A DNA stretch of 64,000 nucleotides from Alkalimonas mucilaginosa. Lineage in GTDB: Bacteria; Pseudomonadota; Gammaproteobacteria; Enterobacterales; Alteromonadaceae. Shown piece after piece: positions 51,408 through 60,270 of this stretch. The DNA lies in NCBI RefSeq assembly GCF_036327005.1, contig NZ_JAUGZK010000012.1:1-64000 (forward strand), given 5' to 3'. The position numbers and the translations under genes are program-made. The stretch's first letter is position 1. Every line of letters starts with the position of its first letter. The notes under the pieces were generated by a model. That model saw nothing but the letters and a program-made list of their open reading frames with translations. It had not been told where the DNA came from and made no database searches.

Positions 51408-52721
51408 TTAACTTAACCGCAACCGAAAGCAGGCACCTTCTGGCCTGGGCAGGTAGCGCAATTCGCCCCCTTGCGCCTGCATCAGGGCCCGGGCCAGGCT
51501 CAGGCCGATGCCGGAGCCGCTGGCCTTGGTGGTAAAAAAGGGCACAAACAACTGCTCGGCGGCAGTCGCGGTAATGCCAGGGCCGTTATCGGTGATATCC
51601 AGCAACCAGTGGGGATGCTGGTAATGCGCCCGGCATTCAATCCGTGGCTTCATAGGCGGCTTCGAAATGTCCTGCAGCGCTTCGGCGGCATTTTTCAGCA
51701 GATTAATCAGCACCTGCTCCAGCAGCGCCGGGTCGAGCCAAAGTGGCGGCAGCTCCGCCGGCAGCACGGTGCAAAGCTCGATACCGGCAAGCTGCTGCTG
51801 CAGCAAACGCTGCACCCGCGCCAGGCTGTCGGCCAGGCTAACAGCACTCAACTCCGCCTGCACAGGAGTACTCAAGGTTTTAAAGGCAGCAATAAACTGG
51901 CTTAAGTGCTCACCACGCCGGGCAATGGTGCTGCTGGCCAGTTGCAAGTCGGCATGGCGCTCGGCATCCAGCACGCTATCCGGCTCTGGCAACAACGCCA
52001 GGCTGCTTTGCGCCAGCGACACCATCGGATTGATGGAGTTGGCGATTTCATGGGTCAAAATACGGGTCAGTTGCTGGTAGGCGCGCACTTCCTGCGCCAG
52101 CAATTGCTGCTGAATGCTTTGCAGGGTCAAGAGTTTACGCGGTTGGCCCAGCAGCTGGCTTTGCACCAAACTATAGGCCAGCCGGTCCTGGCCCCCTTCG
52201 CTTTGCCACAGCAGCTCGCCTTGTTGCAGCGCTTGTGGTTGCTGCAGCTTTTGCCACAACAGCGGCAAGGAGCCAGGGCTATCCTCACTAAGCCCCTGCC
52301 GGGCTTGCTCCAGCAGCGGGCTGCCCAGCAAGCGTTCGGCTGCCGGGTTGGCCTGCTGCAACACATTGTGCTGATCGAACTCCAGCACCGCCACTTCCAA
52401 CTGGGTCAGCAAAGCATTGAGGTACTGCGCCCTGGCCTCGGCCTGCTGGCGGCTCTGCATCAGTTGCTGTTGTACCTGCTGCCACAACGCCTGCAATTCA
52501 GGCTGCTGCGGCAAGCGGAAACTGACATCCTGGTTGGCCAGCGCCTTTAACAAAAACGAAGTTTGCCGCTGCAGGTGCCGGCTGTGTTGCAGCAACAACC
52601 AGCAAGCCAGTCCCAGCAACAACAGCAGCAGTAGGGTGACCGCATTGAACGCCAGCCCCAACCAGCCAAGCAGCAAGGCGCTGCCAAGCAGCAAACTCAG
52701 CGGCAGCAACAGGCGCGTCAT
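51408..52721 (-). CDS. Sensor histidine kinase (NtrY-like)
   Basis: 437 residues with two membrane segments near the N-terminus (about 3-21 and 26-45), a PAS-like region (VLEFDQHNVLQQANPAAERLLG), HisKA with His in RILTHEIANSINPMVSLA and HATPase (LINLLKNAAEAL, DITDNGPGI, GSGIGLSLARA). Its ATG overlaps the regulator stop by 4 bases. It pairs with the sigma-54 regulator and most likely senses an envelope or drug signal for the divergent exporter. Confidence 0.9.
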   Translation of the reverse strand: MTRLLLPLSLLLGSALLLGWLGLAFNAVTLLLLLLLGLACWLLLQHSRHLQRQTSFLLKALANQDVSFRLPQQPELQALWQQVQQQLMQSRQQAEARAQYLNALLTQLEVAVLEFDQHNVLQQANPAAERLLGSPLLEQARQGLSEDSPGSLPLLWQKLQQPQALQQGELLWQSEGGQDRLAYSLVQSQLLGQPRKLLTLQSIQQQLLAQEVRAYQQLTRILTHEIANSINPMVSLAQSSLALLPEPDSVLDAERHADLQLASSTIARRGEHLSQFIAAFKTLSTPVQAELSAVSLADSLARVQRLLQQQLAGIELCTVLPAELPPLWLDPALLEQVLINLLKNAAEALQDISKPPMKPRIECRAHYQHPHWLLDITDNGPGITATAAEQLFVPFFTTKASGSGIGLSLARALMQAQGGELRYLPRPEGACFRLRLS

Positions 52722-54097
52722 AACTGGTATTTTTCCATGCGCCGGTACAAAGCTGCCCGGGTCAGGCCCAGCGCCTTTGCCGCCTGGCTGATGTTGCCCT
52801 GATAATACTGCAGCGCCTGGGCAATGGTTTTTTGCTCAACGTAATCGAGCGTAGAGCCCAGCATAAAATCTTCACCCGCCGGGCTTTGAACAGCAGCGGC
52901 AGGTGCGGAGCTGGCGGTGCTTTCCAGTTGGCTAAAATCCAGCTCGCCCTGCTCGGCCAGTACCACAGCCCGCTCAACCGCATGCGCCAACTGACGCACA
53001 TTGCCAGGCCAGCGGTAACGGCAGAGCTGACGTTGATCGCTTGGCCGAATGCGCAGGCCGCTTTGCTGGTATTTGTCGCTGTAAAACGTCAGGTACCAGT
53101 CCAGCAACAGCGGGATATCCCCCTCGCGCTCGCGCAGTGGTGGCAAACAAATTTCCACCGTATTGATGCGGTACAACAAATCCTGCCGGAACTCACCCCG
53201 CCCTACTTTTGCCAGCAAATCCTCGTTGGTCGCCGCGATCAGCCGGGCATCAAACGGCTGGCCCTGACTGCTGCCAACCGGCACCACCACCCGGCTTTGC
53301 AGCGCTGTCAGCAATTTGGCCTGCAGCGACAGCGGTACATTGCCCAGCTCATCCAGCAGCAAGGTGCCGCCACTGGCCTGGCGCAAACGGCCGCTATAAT
53401 CGCTTTTGGCATCGGTAAAGGCCCCTTTTTTATGGCCAAACAGCTCACTTTCAAACAAATTGCTGTGCACAGCGCCAAGATCCACTGTGACTAAAGGCCC
53501 CTGCCGGCGGGGAGATGCCTGGTGAATGGCTTCAGCCGCCAGCGCCTTGCCAGTACCGCTTTCCCCCAGCAGCAGGATATTGGCCTCGGTGGCAGCGGCT
53601 TTTTCAATCAGCCGCTGTACCTGCTGCATGGCAGCACTTTGGCCCAGCATCGGCACGGTGGGCTGTGATAAAACCGCTGGTGCCGGGGCGGCACCCTGCT
53701 TGGTGTTGCTTGATTGCGCGCCACTGTGCTTTTGCAAGGTACGCAGCAACTGCTCGTTGCTCCAGGGCTTGGCAATAAAATCGCAGGCACCCAACTGCAT
53801 GGCCCGCACCGCCAGTGGCAGCTCGGCGTAGGCGGTCATCATCACCACTTTCAGATCCGGCTGGCATTTGAGCGCCTGCTGCAAGTAGTAAATGCCCTCT
53901 TCGCCACTGCTGACATCCCGCTGAAAATTCATATCCAGCAGCAACAACTGCACCGGCTGTTGTTGCAGGCAGGATTGCAGCTGGCTGGGATCCTGCAGTG
54001 TCAGCACCTTGGCAAAATAAGGTTTCAGGCAAAGCCTGGCCGCCGTCAGTAAGTCGGTATTGTCGTCCAGCACGAGCACTGTGGCTGCATTGTTCAT
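52718..54097 (-). CDS. NtrC-family sigma-54-dependent response regulator
   Basis: 459 residues. Receiver with Asp11-Asp12 and phospho-acceptor Asp55 (LLLLDMNF), Lys in FIAKPWSN; AAA+ domain with GESGTGKALAAEAIH, ELFGHKKGAFTDAKSDYSG and GGTLLLDELGN; Fis-type helix-turn-helix at the C-terminus (ISQAAKALGLTRAALYRRM). The sigma-54 contact loop reads GAFTDA instead of GAFTGA. It controls the divergent exporter operon, whose promoter has a -24/-12 element and two palindromes. Confidence 0.92.
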   Translation of the reverse strand: MNNAATVLVLDDNTDLLTAARLCLKPYFAKVLTLQDPSQLQSCLQQQPVQLLLLDMNFQRDVSSGEEGIYYLQQALKCQPDLKVVMMTAYAELPLAVRAMQLGACDFIAKPWSNEQLLRTLQKHSGAQSSNTKQGAAPAPAVLSQPTVPMLGQSAAMQQVQRLIEKAAATEANILLLGESGTGKALAAEAIHQASPRRQGPLVTVDLGAVHSNLFESELFGHKKGAFTDAKSDYSGRLRQASGGTLLLDELGNVPLSLQAKLLTALQSRVVVPVGSSQGQPFDARLIAATNEDLLAKVGRGEFRQDLLYRINTVEICLPPLREREGDIPLLLDWYLTFYSDKYQQSGLRIRPSDQRQLCRYRWPGNVRQLAHAVERAVVLAEQGELDFSQLESTASSAPAAAVQSPAGEDFMLGSTLDYVEQKTIAQALQYYQGNISQAAKALGLTRAALYRRMEKYQL

Positions 54098-54218
54098 CGT
54101 CTTTGAGTCGCATCAGGGTGTTAGCAAAACGTAATCGTCACCCTAAACAAAACTGCTGGCCCGTGCAAGAGGCGGATAGCGTCCAACCAGGTCACAGCAG
54201 AACCCCGCAACACGAAAG

Positions 54219-54257
54219 TGTTCATTTTCGGACAGTCGGCTGTACCAGTAGCGGACA
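54219..54257. promoter_or_regulatory. Two upstream activator palindromes
   Basis: TGTTCATTTTCGGACA (54219-54234) and TGTACCAGTAGCGGACA (54241-54257) share the pattern TGTNC - spacer - GNACA. They lie 52-90 bases upstream of the -24 element, the usual place for an NtrC-type activator. Confidence 0.55.
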
Positions 54258-54308
54258 CTTTTCCGTGACAGTAAATATTAAGCATTTGTTTTTATTAAGC
54301 ATTTAATT

Positions 54309-54324
54309 TGGCATGGCCTTTGTA
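54309..54324 (+). promoter_or_regulatory. Sigma-54 promoter of the exporter operon
   Basis: TGGCATG-GCCT-TTGTA matches TGGCACG-N4-TTGCW with the invariant GG and the 10-base spacing to the -12 G. The ATG is 35 bases downstream. A sigma-54 regulator gene is divergent. Confidence 0.82.
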
Positions 54325-54359
54325 TTTATCCAGCCAATGCTATTGAACGGAGTGTGACC

Positions 54360-55607
54360 ATGGATAAAAAAATTAGCCGCCGCTCGAAACGCCCTTACTG
54401 GTTGCTGGCTGTCGCTGTGGTGCTTAGCGCTGGCTTATGGTGGTTTAGCAAGAGCCAGGCCAATGCCTCGGTGCAGCTGCAGCTGCCAATAAGCTCTGTC
54501 AGTACCGCTGTGGTACAGCCGCAGCCTCTGCAGGAAAGCATTGCGCTGCGTGCGACCGTGCTGCCACAGCACAGTGTATTTTTGGATGTAATCGAAGGCG
54601 GCCGGGTCGAGCAGCGCCTGGTGGAGCAAGGCAGCTATGTTGAACAAGGCCAGCCACTGGTGCAGCTGACCAATACCCAGCTGCAGCTTGATCTAATCAG
54701 CCGCGAAGCGCAGGTCACCGAGCAGATGAACTTTCTGCGCAATACCCAGATGACCATTGAAACCAACCGCCTCAACCTGCAGCGCGATGTGCTGGATATT
54801 GAGTTTCGCATTGCCACCTTAACACGGCATTTGCAGCAAAGTGAGCCGTTGGTTGCAACGGGTGTGCTGGCACAAGAGCACCTGAACAACCTGACCGAAG
54901 AGCTACATTATCAACAAAGCCGCTTGCAGCTGACGCACGAGCGCCAGCAACAGGAAGAAACCATTCGTCAGTTACAGTTGCAGCAGTTGTCGGAAAGCGT
55001 CGAGATGCTGAGCCGCAATCTGGATTTTGCCCGGCAAAATGTGCAGAACCTGCTGGTCCGGGCGCCGATCAGCGGCTATCTGAGTGAATTTAATGTCGAA
55101 GTGGGCGAGTCCCGATCGCCGGGCAGCCGACTGGGCCAAATCGACCAACCCGATCAGTACAAGCTGGTGGCCAGTGTCGATGAGTTTTATCTGGGCCGCA
55201 TTCAGCTGGGCATGACCGCCCGGGTTACCTTGCAGCAGCAACCACTGAAGCTTCAGGTAAGCCGCATCGACAGCCGGGTGGTGAACAACCAGTTCCAGTT
55301 GGAGTTTGTCCTGCCCGAGCAGCTGCAGGCCAAACGCGGCCAGTCGGTCAACCTGACGCTGCAGTTGGACGATCAGCAAAGCCCGGTGCTGGCCCTTGCC
55401 CGGGGCCCTTTTTTAAGCGATGGCGGTGGTCACTTTGTCTATGTGCTGGAGCCAACCACGGCCACAGCCCGCAAACAAGCCGTGCAACTGGGCCGGCAAA
55501 GTGCCCAACTGGTGGAAGTACGCCAAGGGCTGCGTGAAGGCGACATAGTTATTACTTCCGGCTATCGCGAATTTCAACAAGCCGATATCATTCAATTACA
55601 ACGCTAA
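54360..55607 (+). CDS. HlyD/MacA-type periplasmic adaptor of an ABC exporter
   Basis: 415 residues from ATG 54360 (GGAG 7 bases ahead; GTG 54354 is an alternative). One N-terminal membrane anchor (about 15-33) is followed by a split biotinyl-lipoyl domain (VIEGGRVEQRLVEQGSYVEQGQPL), a long coiled-coil hairpin (about 100-215) and a beta-barrel (LVRAPISGYLSEFNVEVGE). It links the inner-membrane pump to an outer-membrane channel, not encoded here. First gene of the sigma-54 operon. Confidence 0.9.
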   Translation: MDKKISRRSKRPYWLLAVAVVLSAGLWWFSKSQANASVQLQLPISSVSTAVVQPQPLQESIALRATVLPQHSVFLDVIEGGRVEQRLVEQGSYVEQGQPLVQLTNTQLQLDLISREAQVTEQMNFLRNTQMTIETNRLNLQRDVLDIEFRIATLTRHLQQSEPLVATGVLAQEHLNNLTEELHYQQSRLQLTHERQQQEETIRQLQLQQLSESVEMLSRNLDFARQNVQNLLVRAPISGYLSEFNVEVGESRSPGSRLGQIDQPDQYKLVASVDEFYLGRIQLGMTARVTLQQQPLKLQVSRIDSRVVNNQFQLEFVLPEQLQAKRGQSVNLTLQLDDQQSPVLALARGPFLSDGGGHFVYVLEPTTATARKQAVQLGRQSAQLVEVRQGLREGDIVITSGYREFQQADIIQLQR

Positions 55608-55617
55608 GGACCATCCG

Positions 55618-56319
55618 ATGATTCAGTTACAAAAAATCCAACGGGTATTTCGCACTGCAGAGCTGGAAACCACAGCCCTGAACACCATCAACCTGACCAT
55701 TGAAGCCGGCGAGTTTGTTGCCATTATGGGGCCGTCTGGCTGTGGCAAGTCTACCCTACTAAGCATTCTGGGCATGCTGGACAGCCCAAGCGACGGCGTG
55801 TACAACTTTAAAGGCCAGGACATTGCCCGCTTCCGTGAAAAACAACTGGCGGAGCTGCGCAAAAACCAGCTAGGTTTTGTCTTTCAAAGCTTTAACCTGA
55901 TTGATGAGCTAACGGTTTTTCAAAACGTTGAGCTGCCACTGCAGTACCAGGGCATCGCCGCCGGCGAGCGCAAACAACGGGTCGAAGCCATTTTAAAACG
56001 GATGCAGTTGGATCACCGTGCCGATCATCTGCCCTTGCAGCTGTCCGGGGGCCAGCAACAGCGGGTGGCAGTGGCCCGGGCTTTGGTGATCAATCCGGCG
56101 CTGATCCTGGCCGATGAGCCCACCGGCAATCTGGATTCAAAAAACAGCGAAGAAGTGATGCAGATGCTGCGCCAGCTGAATCAGGAAGGCACCACCATCG
56201 TAATGGTGACGCATTCAGAGCACGAAGCCCGTTACGCCAGTCGCATGGTGCAAATGCTGGATGGCCAGATTGTCAGCGAGCGGGCTCTGGCCCCGGCAGC
56301 GGAGGTGAAGTATGCGTAA
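55618..56319 (+). CDS. MacB/LolD-type ABC transporter ATPase
   Basis: 233 residues. Walker A GPSGCGKST, Q-loop FVFQSFNLIDELT, signature LSGGQQQRVAVARAL, Walker B LILADEPTGNLDS and H-loop VMVTHSEHEA are all intact. It belongs to the family that drives FtsX/MacB permeases. Overlaps the permease gene by 8 bases. Confidence 0.95.
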   Translation: MIQLQKIQRVFRTAELETTALNTINLTIEAGEFVAIMGPSGCGKSTLLSILGMLDSPSDGVYNFKGQDIARFREKQLAELRKNQLGFVFQSFNLIDELTVFQNVELPLQYQGIAAGERKQRVEAILKRMQLDHRADHLPLQLSGGQQQRVAVARALVINPALILADEPTGNLDSKNSEEVMQMLRQLNQEGTTIVMVTHSEHEARYASRMVQMLDGQIVSERALAPAAEVKYA

Positions 56320-58732
56320 CGCCCTTTCCATGCTGGGTAATTACCTGACCACCGGCGTCCGGGCCGTGCTGCGGCATAAAACCCACCTGGCACTGAATTT
56401 AGGTGGTCTGGCCATTGGCCTGGCTGCTGCCTTGCTGATTTTACTTTTTGTGCAACACGAGCAAGGCTTTGACCGGATGCACCCCGATGCCGGCAACACC
56501 TTTCGATTGGAGCAAACCTTTATACCGCTGGAGCAACGTTTCCCGGTGACCAGCCCAGCCATGAAAGCTTTGCTGCAGGATTTCGATGCCCGCATTGAGG
56601 TCACCCGGCTGGCTGGGGTTGGCGAAGAGGTGTTGATCCAACTGGAAGGCTCGCCGCTGCAAATCGCCATGACGCATGCTTTCCAGGCAGATGCCAATCT
56701 GACCGACTTCTTCCAGTTGGAAGTGCTAAGCGGCGATCTGCAGGCTGCACTCAGCCAACCCAATCGACTGGCACTGGCCGAGCACGAGGCGATTCGCTTG
56801 TTTGGCCACAGCGAGGTGCTGGGCAAGCAGCTGCAGCTTGATGGCAGCAACCATCAAATAACCGCCGTTTACCGGCTGCCGGCCCAGAGCCATCTGCGGC
56901 TGAATTCGCTGCGCCGCCTGAGTGATGAAATCAATGCACACCCTCTGCCGCGAAATACTGTGTACAGTTACGTTAAGCTCCCCAACGGGCTGGATCTCGA
57001 CACCTTTTTGGCGCATTTTACTGAACTGGTGAATGCTCAGGCCTATCAGGGCCAGGCCATGATGGCGCTGGAGCTGCAGCCATTAACGGCCATTCACCTA
57101 CACTCGAACTTAAGTTTTGAGATGAAAGTCAATGGCTCGGCCAGCACCATCGGTATTGGCTTGCTGTTGGCAGCTTTGTTACTGCTGGTGGCCAGCATTA
57201 ACTTCATCAATATGAGCACCGCCCGTGCTGGTCAGCGCGCCAAAGAGGTTGGGGTACGCAAAACCCTGGGCGCCAGCCGCTGGCAGCTGTTTGCCCAGTT
57301 TATGCTGGAATCCCTGCTGATTGCAGCCGCTGCTGGTCTGCTGGCACTGGTCCTGGTCGAACTGCTGCTGCCCTGGTTTAGTGCCCTGGTCAATCGCCCG
57401 CTGGCACTGAACTATCTGGGTGCTTTTGGTGGTCTGGCTTTTACGACCGTGCTGACCACAGGCCTGCTGGCCGGTGTTTACCCGGCGCTTTTTATCTCGG
57501 CCTTTGATGCCAAAAAAGTGCTGAGCGGCGATTTTCAGCGGGGTAGCACCGCCATCTGGCTGCGCAAAGGGCTGCTGGTGCTGCAAGGCGCTATCGCCAT
57601 TGGCCTGCTGGTGGCTACCGCCGTGTTGCAGCAACAGCTGCAACTGCTGCAGCAACAAGATACCGGCTATCAACGCGACGCACGCCTGCTGGTGCACAGC
57701 ATTGCCAACGAGCACTTGTTTTGGGCCGAGCAACAAAGCCTGCTAAGCAGCCTGCAACGCATTGAGGGGGTGCAAAGTACCAGCCTGCTGGATATGCAGC
57801 TGACCGACACCATTTCGCAAGCGATGTCGATTCAGTTACCTGGCCAGACCGCGGATACCAGTTTGCCGCCCATTCCCCAGCTGGGCACCGGTTTTAATAT
57901 CGTGCAAACTGCCGGCTTTACGCTGCTGGCAGGACGGGATTTTAGCAGCGACTACCAAAGCGATTGGTACCAGCAACACGACGACCAGGCCACCGCTGCC
58001 GGTATCATTACCGAGACCCTGGCCCGCCGGGCCGGCTTTAACAACCCTGCCGATGCCATTGGCCAGCAGTGGCTGTTGCAGAACCATCTGGCACTCACCG
58101 TTACAGTCGTCGGCGTTATTGCCGATGTCCAGGTGGGTGCAGCCACCCGCCAGCCCGAACCCTTGTTGCTGATATGTGGCCGCTCGCCGATGCACATCGG
58201 CCATATTCTGCTGCAACTGGACCCACTGCAGGCCATGCAAAGCCGGCTGCAGATTGAGCAGCTGCTGACCGAGCGCTTGCAGCGCCAGGATATCCGCTTA
58301 AGCTGGCTGGATGATGATTACACGGCGTTATACCAAAACCAGCAGCGCCAGGGCACCGTCATCGCTATCTTCGCTGCCTTGGCCATAGCACTGACCTGCG
58401 TTGGCTTGTTTGGCCTGGCTGCCTTTAGCGCCGAGCAGCGCTCACGTGAAGTGGCCATGCGCAAAGTGCTGGGTGCAGGCTCCTTCAATCTGGTCAATCT
58501 GCTGGCCAATGAATACCTGAAGCTAATGGCCATCAGCGCTATGCTGGCCATCCCGGCCACCTATCTGGCACTGGATGCCTGGCTGGCCGGTTTTAGTGTA
58601 CGGGTAACCCAAAGCCCCTGGCTTTACCTGCTGGCAGCAGCCATTACCTTCGCCATTTGTTGGTGCACAGTGGCGACTTTGGCCTGGCAGGTTGCCAGCC
58701 GCAAGCCTGCCATGGTATTACGACAGTACTAA
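56312..58732 (+). CDS. MacB/FtsX-type ABC exporter permease
   Basis: 806 residues with two FtsX halves. There is a membrane segment at about 30-50, a large periplasmic domain, a three-helix block at about 285-420 (LLAALLLLVASINFINMSTA, GVRKTLGASRWQLF) and a second block at the C-terminus (AIALTCVGLFGLAAFSAEQRSREVAMRKVLGA). Eight helices in two repeats is the layout of the larger MacB-like permeases. With the adaptor and ATPase it forms a tripartite pump for peptides, lipids or drugs; the substrate is unknown. Confidence 0.92.
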   Translation: MRNALSMLGNYLTTGVRAVLRHKTHLALNLGGLAIGLAAALLILLFVQHEQGFDRMHPDAGNTFRLEQTFIPLEQRFPVTSPAMKALLQDFDARIEVTRLAGVGEEVLIQLEGSPLQIAMTHAFQADANLTDFFQLEVLSGDLQAALSQPNRLALAEHEAIRLFGHSEVLGKQLQLDGSNHQITAVYRLPAQSHLRLNSLRRLSDEINAHPLPRNTVYSYVKLPNGLDLDTFLAHFTELVNAQAYQGQAMMALELQPLTAIHLHSNLSFEMKVNGSASTIGIGLLLAALLLLVASINFINMSTARAGQRAKEVGVRKTLGASRWQLFAQFMLESLLIAAAAGLLALVLVELLLPWFSALVNRPLALNYLGAFGGLAFTTVLTTGLLAGVYPALFISAFDAKKVLSGDFQRGSTAIWLRKGLLVLQGAIAIGLLVATAVLQQQLQLLQQQDTGYQRDARLLVHSIANEHLFWAEQQSLLSSLQRIEGVQSTSLLDMQLTDTISQAMSIQLPGQTADTSLPPIPQLGTGFNIVQTAGFTLLAGRDFSSDYQSDWYQQHDDQATAAGIITETLARRAGFNNPADAIGQQWLLQNHLALTVTVVGVIADVQVGAATRQPEPLLLICGRSPMHIGHILLQLDPLQAMQSRLQIEQLLTERLQRQDIRLSWLDDDYTALYQNQQRQGTVIAIFAALAIALTCVGLFGLAAFSAEQRSREVAMRKVLGAGSFNLVNLLANEYLKLMAISAMLAIPATYLALDAWLAGFSVRVTQSPWLYLLAAAITFAICWCTVATLAWQVASRKPAMVLRQY

Positions 58733-58776
58733 ACGGAACCTATGCCCCGATGAAAATGAACTTAAAAGGACGATGG

Positions 58777-59874
58777 ATGAAACTGACACTCGGCTCACTG
58801 GGGTTGCTGCTTGGCAGCGCCCTGCTCCTCCAGGCCTGCAGCACCCCCAATACCGTGCAGCAACTGATCAGCGAACAAGCGGTGATTGTGCAGGTGAAAG
58901 AAGGCAAATACCAGGGGCGTTACCGCAACCAGTACCGCATACGCCTGGGTGAGCGAGAGTATCCGGTGAGCTGCGAGGAAGATTGCTACCCGGCCCATCC
59001 GGCGGTTGCCTGCCAAAGCCATGGTGAAAACTGCCAGTACAACGGCGAGCAACCTGTGCCTGAGCTTGGCAGTGGTTTTGCGGTGCACTGGCTGGGCCAT
59101 GCCAGCTTTCTGGTGAAAACACCGGACGGCCAGCAACTGCTGTTTGACCCGGTATTCGGCCAGTTCGATTGGCCGGTTAATTGGGCCTCGCATTTGGTCG
59201 GCATTATCAAAAGGCCTTATACGCCAAGCCTTTCTGCCGAGCAGTTGGCCGCCACCGATGCTGTGCTCTACTCGCATTTGCACTACGACCATTTTAGCCA
59301 TGCTGCCATTCGCCAGATTGGCACAGAGGCGCGCTACTATGTGCCGCTGGGTATGGCCGATTACCTACCAAAAGGTGGCTATCAGGTGCTGGAAAAAGCC
59401 TGGTACACCGGCAGCGAGCTGGGTGAGCTAACTCTGCATCTGGTGCCGGCGCATCACTTTAACAGCCGTAGGCTCTTTAATGATGACGACCGGGCTAAAT
59501 GGGGTGGCTGGGTGGTGGAGCATCAGGGCCATACCTTGTTTTTTGCCGGCGATACCGGCTACTCCGAGCATTTTCGCGACATTCAGCAGCGCTATGGCGA
59601 TATCGATATCTGCCTGCTGCCGATAGCCTCTTACCATCACGAGGAGCACAGCGACTGGTATCGCAATGTCCATACTACGCCGGAAGACGCGCTGGTCGCT
59701 GCCGAAGAGCTGGGGTGCAAGGTGATGATCCCCTGGGGTTATGGCAATGCCAGCTGGCAGATGGGTGATATCAGCTCGCACTCACCGCTGCTACGCCTGC
59801 TGCATATGCAGCAGCAGATGCAAAGCACGGTGCCACTGCATATTCTTAATGAAGGGGAAAGCGTTGCTTTGTAG
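58777..59874 (+). CDS. Metallo-beta-lactamase-fold hydrolase, lipoprotein (NAPE-PLD-like)
   Basis: 365 residues. ATG 58777 has AAGGA 7 bases ahead and starts a lipoprotein signal with lipobox LQAC. The metal site is SHLHYDHFS (HxHxDH), followed by HHFNSR, FAGDTGYSEHF and SYHH, as in the N-acyl-phosphatidylethanolamine phospholipase D branch of the fold. Anchored in the periplasm, it may act on phospholipid or related esters. Upstream in-frame ATG codons overlap the permease gene and lack ribosome sites. Confidence 0.85.
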   Translation: MKLTLGSLGLLLGSALLLQACSTPNTVQQLISEQAVIVQVKEGKYQGRYRNQYRIRLGEREYPVSCEEDCYPAHPAVACQSHGENCQYNGEQPVPELGSGFAVHWLGHASFLVKTPDGQQLLFDPVFGQFDWPVNWASHLVGIIKRPYTPSLSAEQLAATDAVLYSHLHYDHFSHAAIRQIGTEARYYVPLGMADYLPKGGYQVLEKAWYTGSELGELTLHLVPAHHFNSRRLFNDDDRAKWGGWVVEHQGHTLFFAGDTGYSEHFRDIQQRYGDIDICLLPIASYHHEEHSDWYRNVHTTPEDALVAAEELGCKVMIPWGYGNASWQMGDISSHSPLLRLLHMQQQMQSTVPLHILNEGESVAL

Positions 59875-59898
59875 CTAAGTGCTTCCCTGGCCCTACCT

Positions 59899-59931
59899 TA
59901 TCCCGGCTGAACGCTTCGCTCCGCCGGGATA
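59899..59931. terminator. Large hairpin between convergent genes
   Basis: TATCCCGGC and GCCGGGATA pair perfectly over 9 bases around a 15-base loop that contains GCTTCGC. It lies between the two stop codons. There is no T-run; it may be a REP-like element or a bidirectional terminator. Confidence 0.5.
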
Positions 59932-59935
59932 GTTG

Positions 59936-60202
59936 TTAAGCAACTGGCTTGAAGCGGGCCTTGGCAGCCAGCTTGTCGCCAAGTTTACCGGTAACGGCCC
60001 AAACGCAAAGGGCTACCCAGGCAATCCAGGAGAAACCGGCCGGGATATTCAGCAAAGCGATTTTTCCAGCATGCTGGCGGTTAAATAGCAAGGCCAGCAG
60101 GCTGGGTAAAAACCACACCAGCAGAAAAAATAAGCCAAACAGTAGCAAGGTAACAGCATTCATTTGTTGGATGGTCGCAAAAAAGTTTTCAATCGTACCC
60201 AT
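59936..60202 (-). CDS. Superinfection-immunity-family small membrane protein
   Basis: 88 residues with two membrane segments (about 16-37 and 46-68). WFLPSLLALLFNR followed by IALLNIPAGFSWIAWVALCVWAV matches the family named after T4 Imm, which blocks entry of DNA from a second phage. Most chromosomal members are uncharacterised. AGGAG lies 7 bases before ATG 60202. No prophage genes surround it. Confidence 0.72.
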   Translation of the reverse strand: MGTIENFFATIQQMNAVTLLLFGLFFLLVWFLPSLLALLFNRQHAGKIALLNIPAGFSWIAWVALCVWAVTGKLGDKLAAKARFKPVA

Positions 60203-60270
60203 GGGTCTCTCCTCGTTTCATTGCAGTGCATTGTCAGATTTATAAATAGTTATCCAATAGCATTCAGTGT

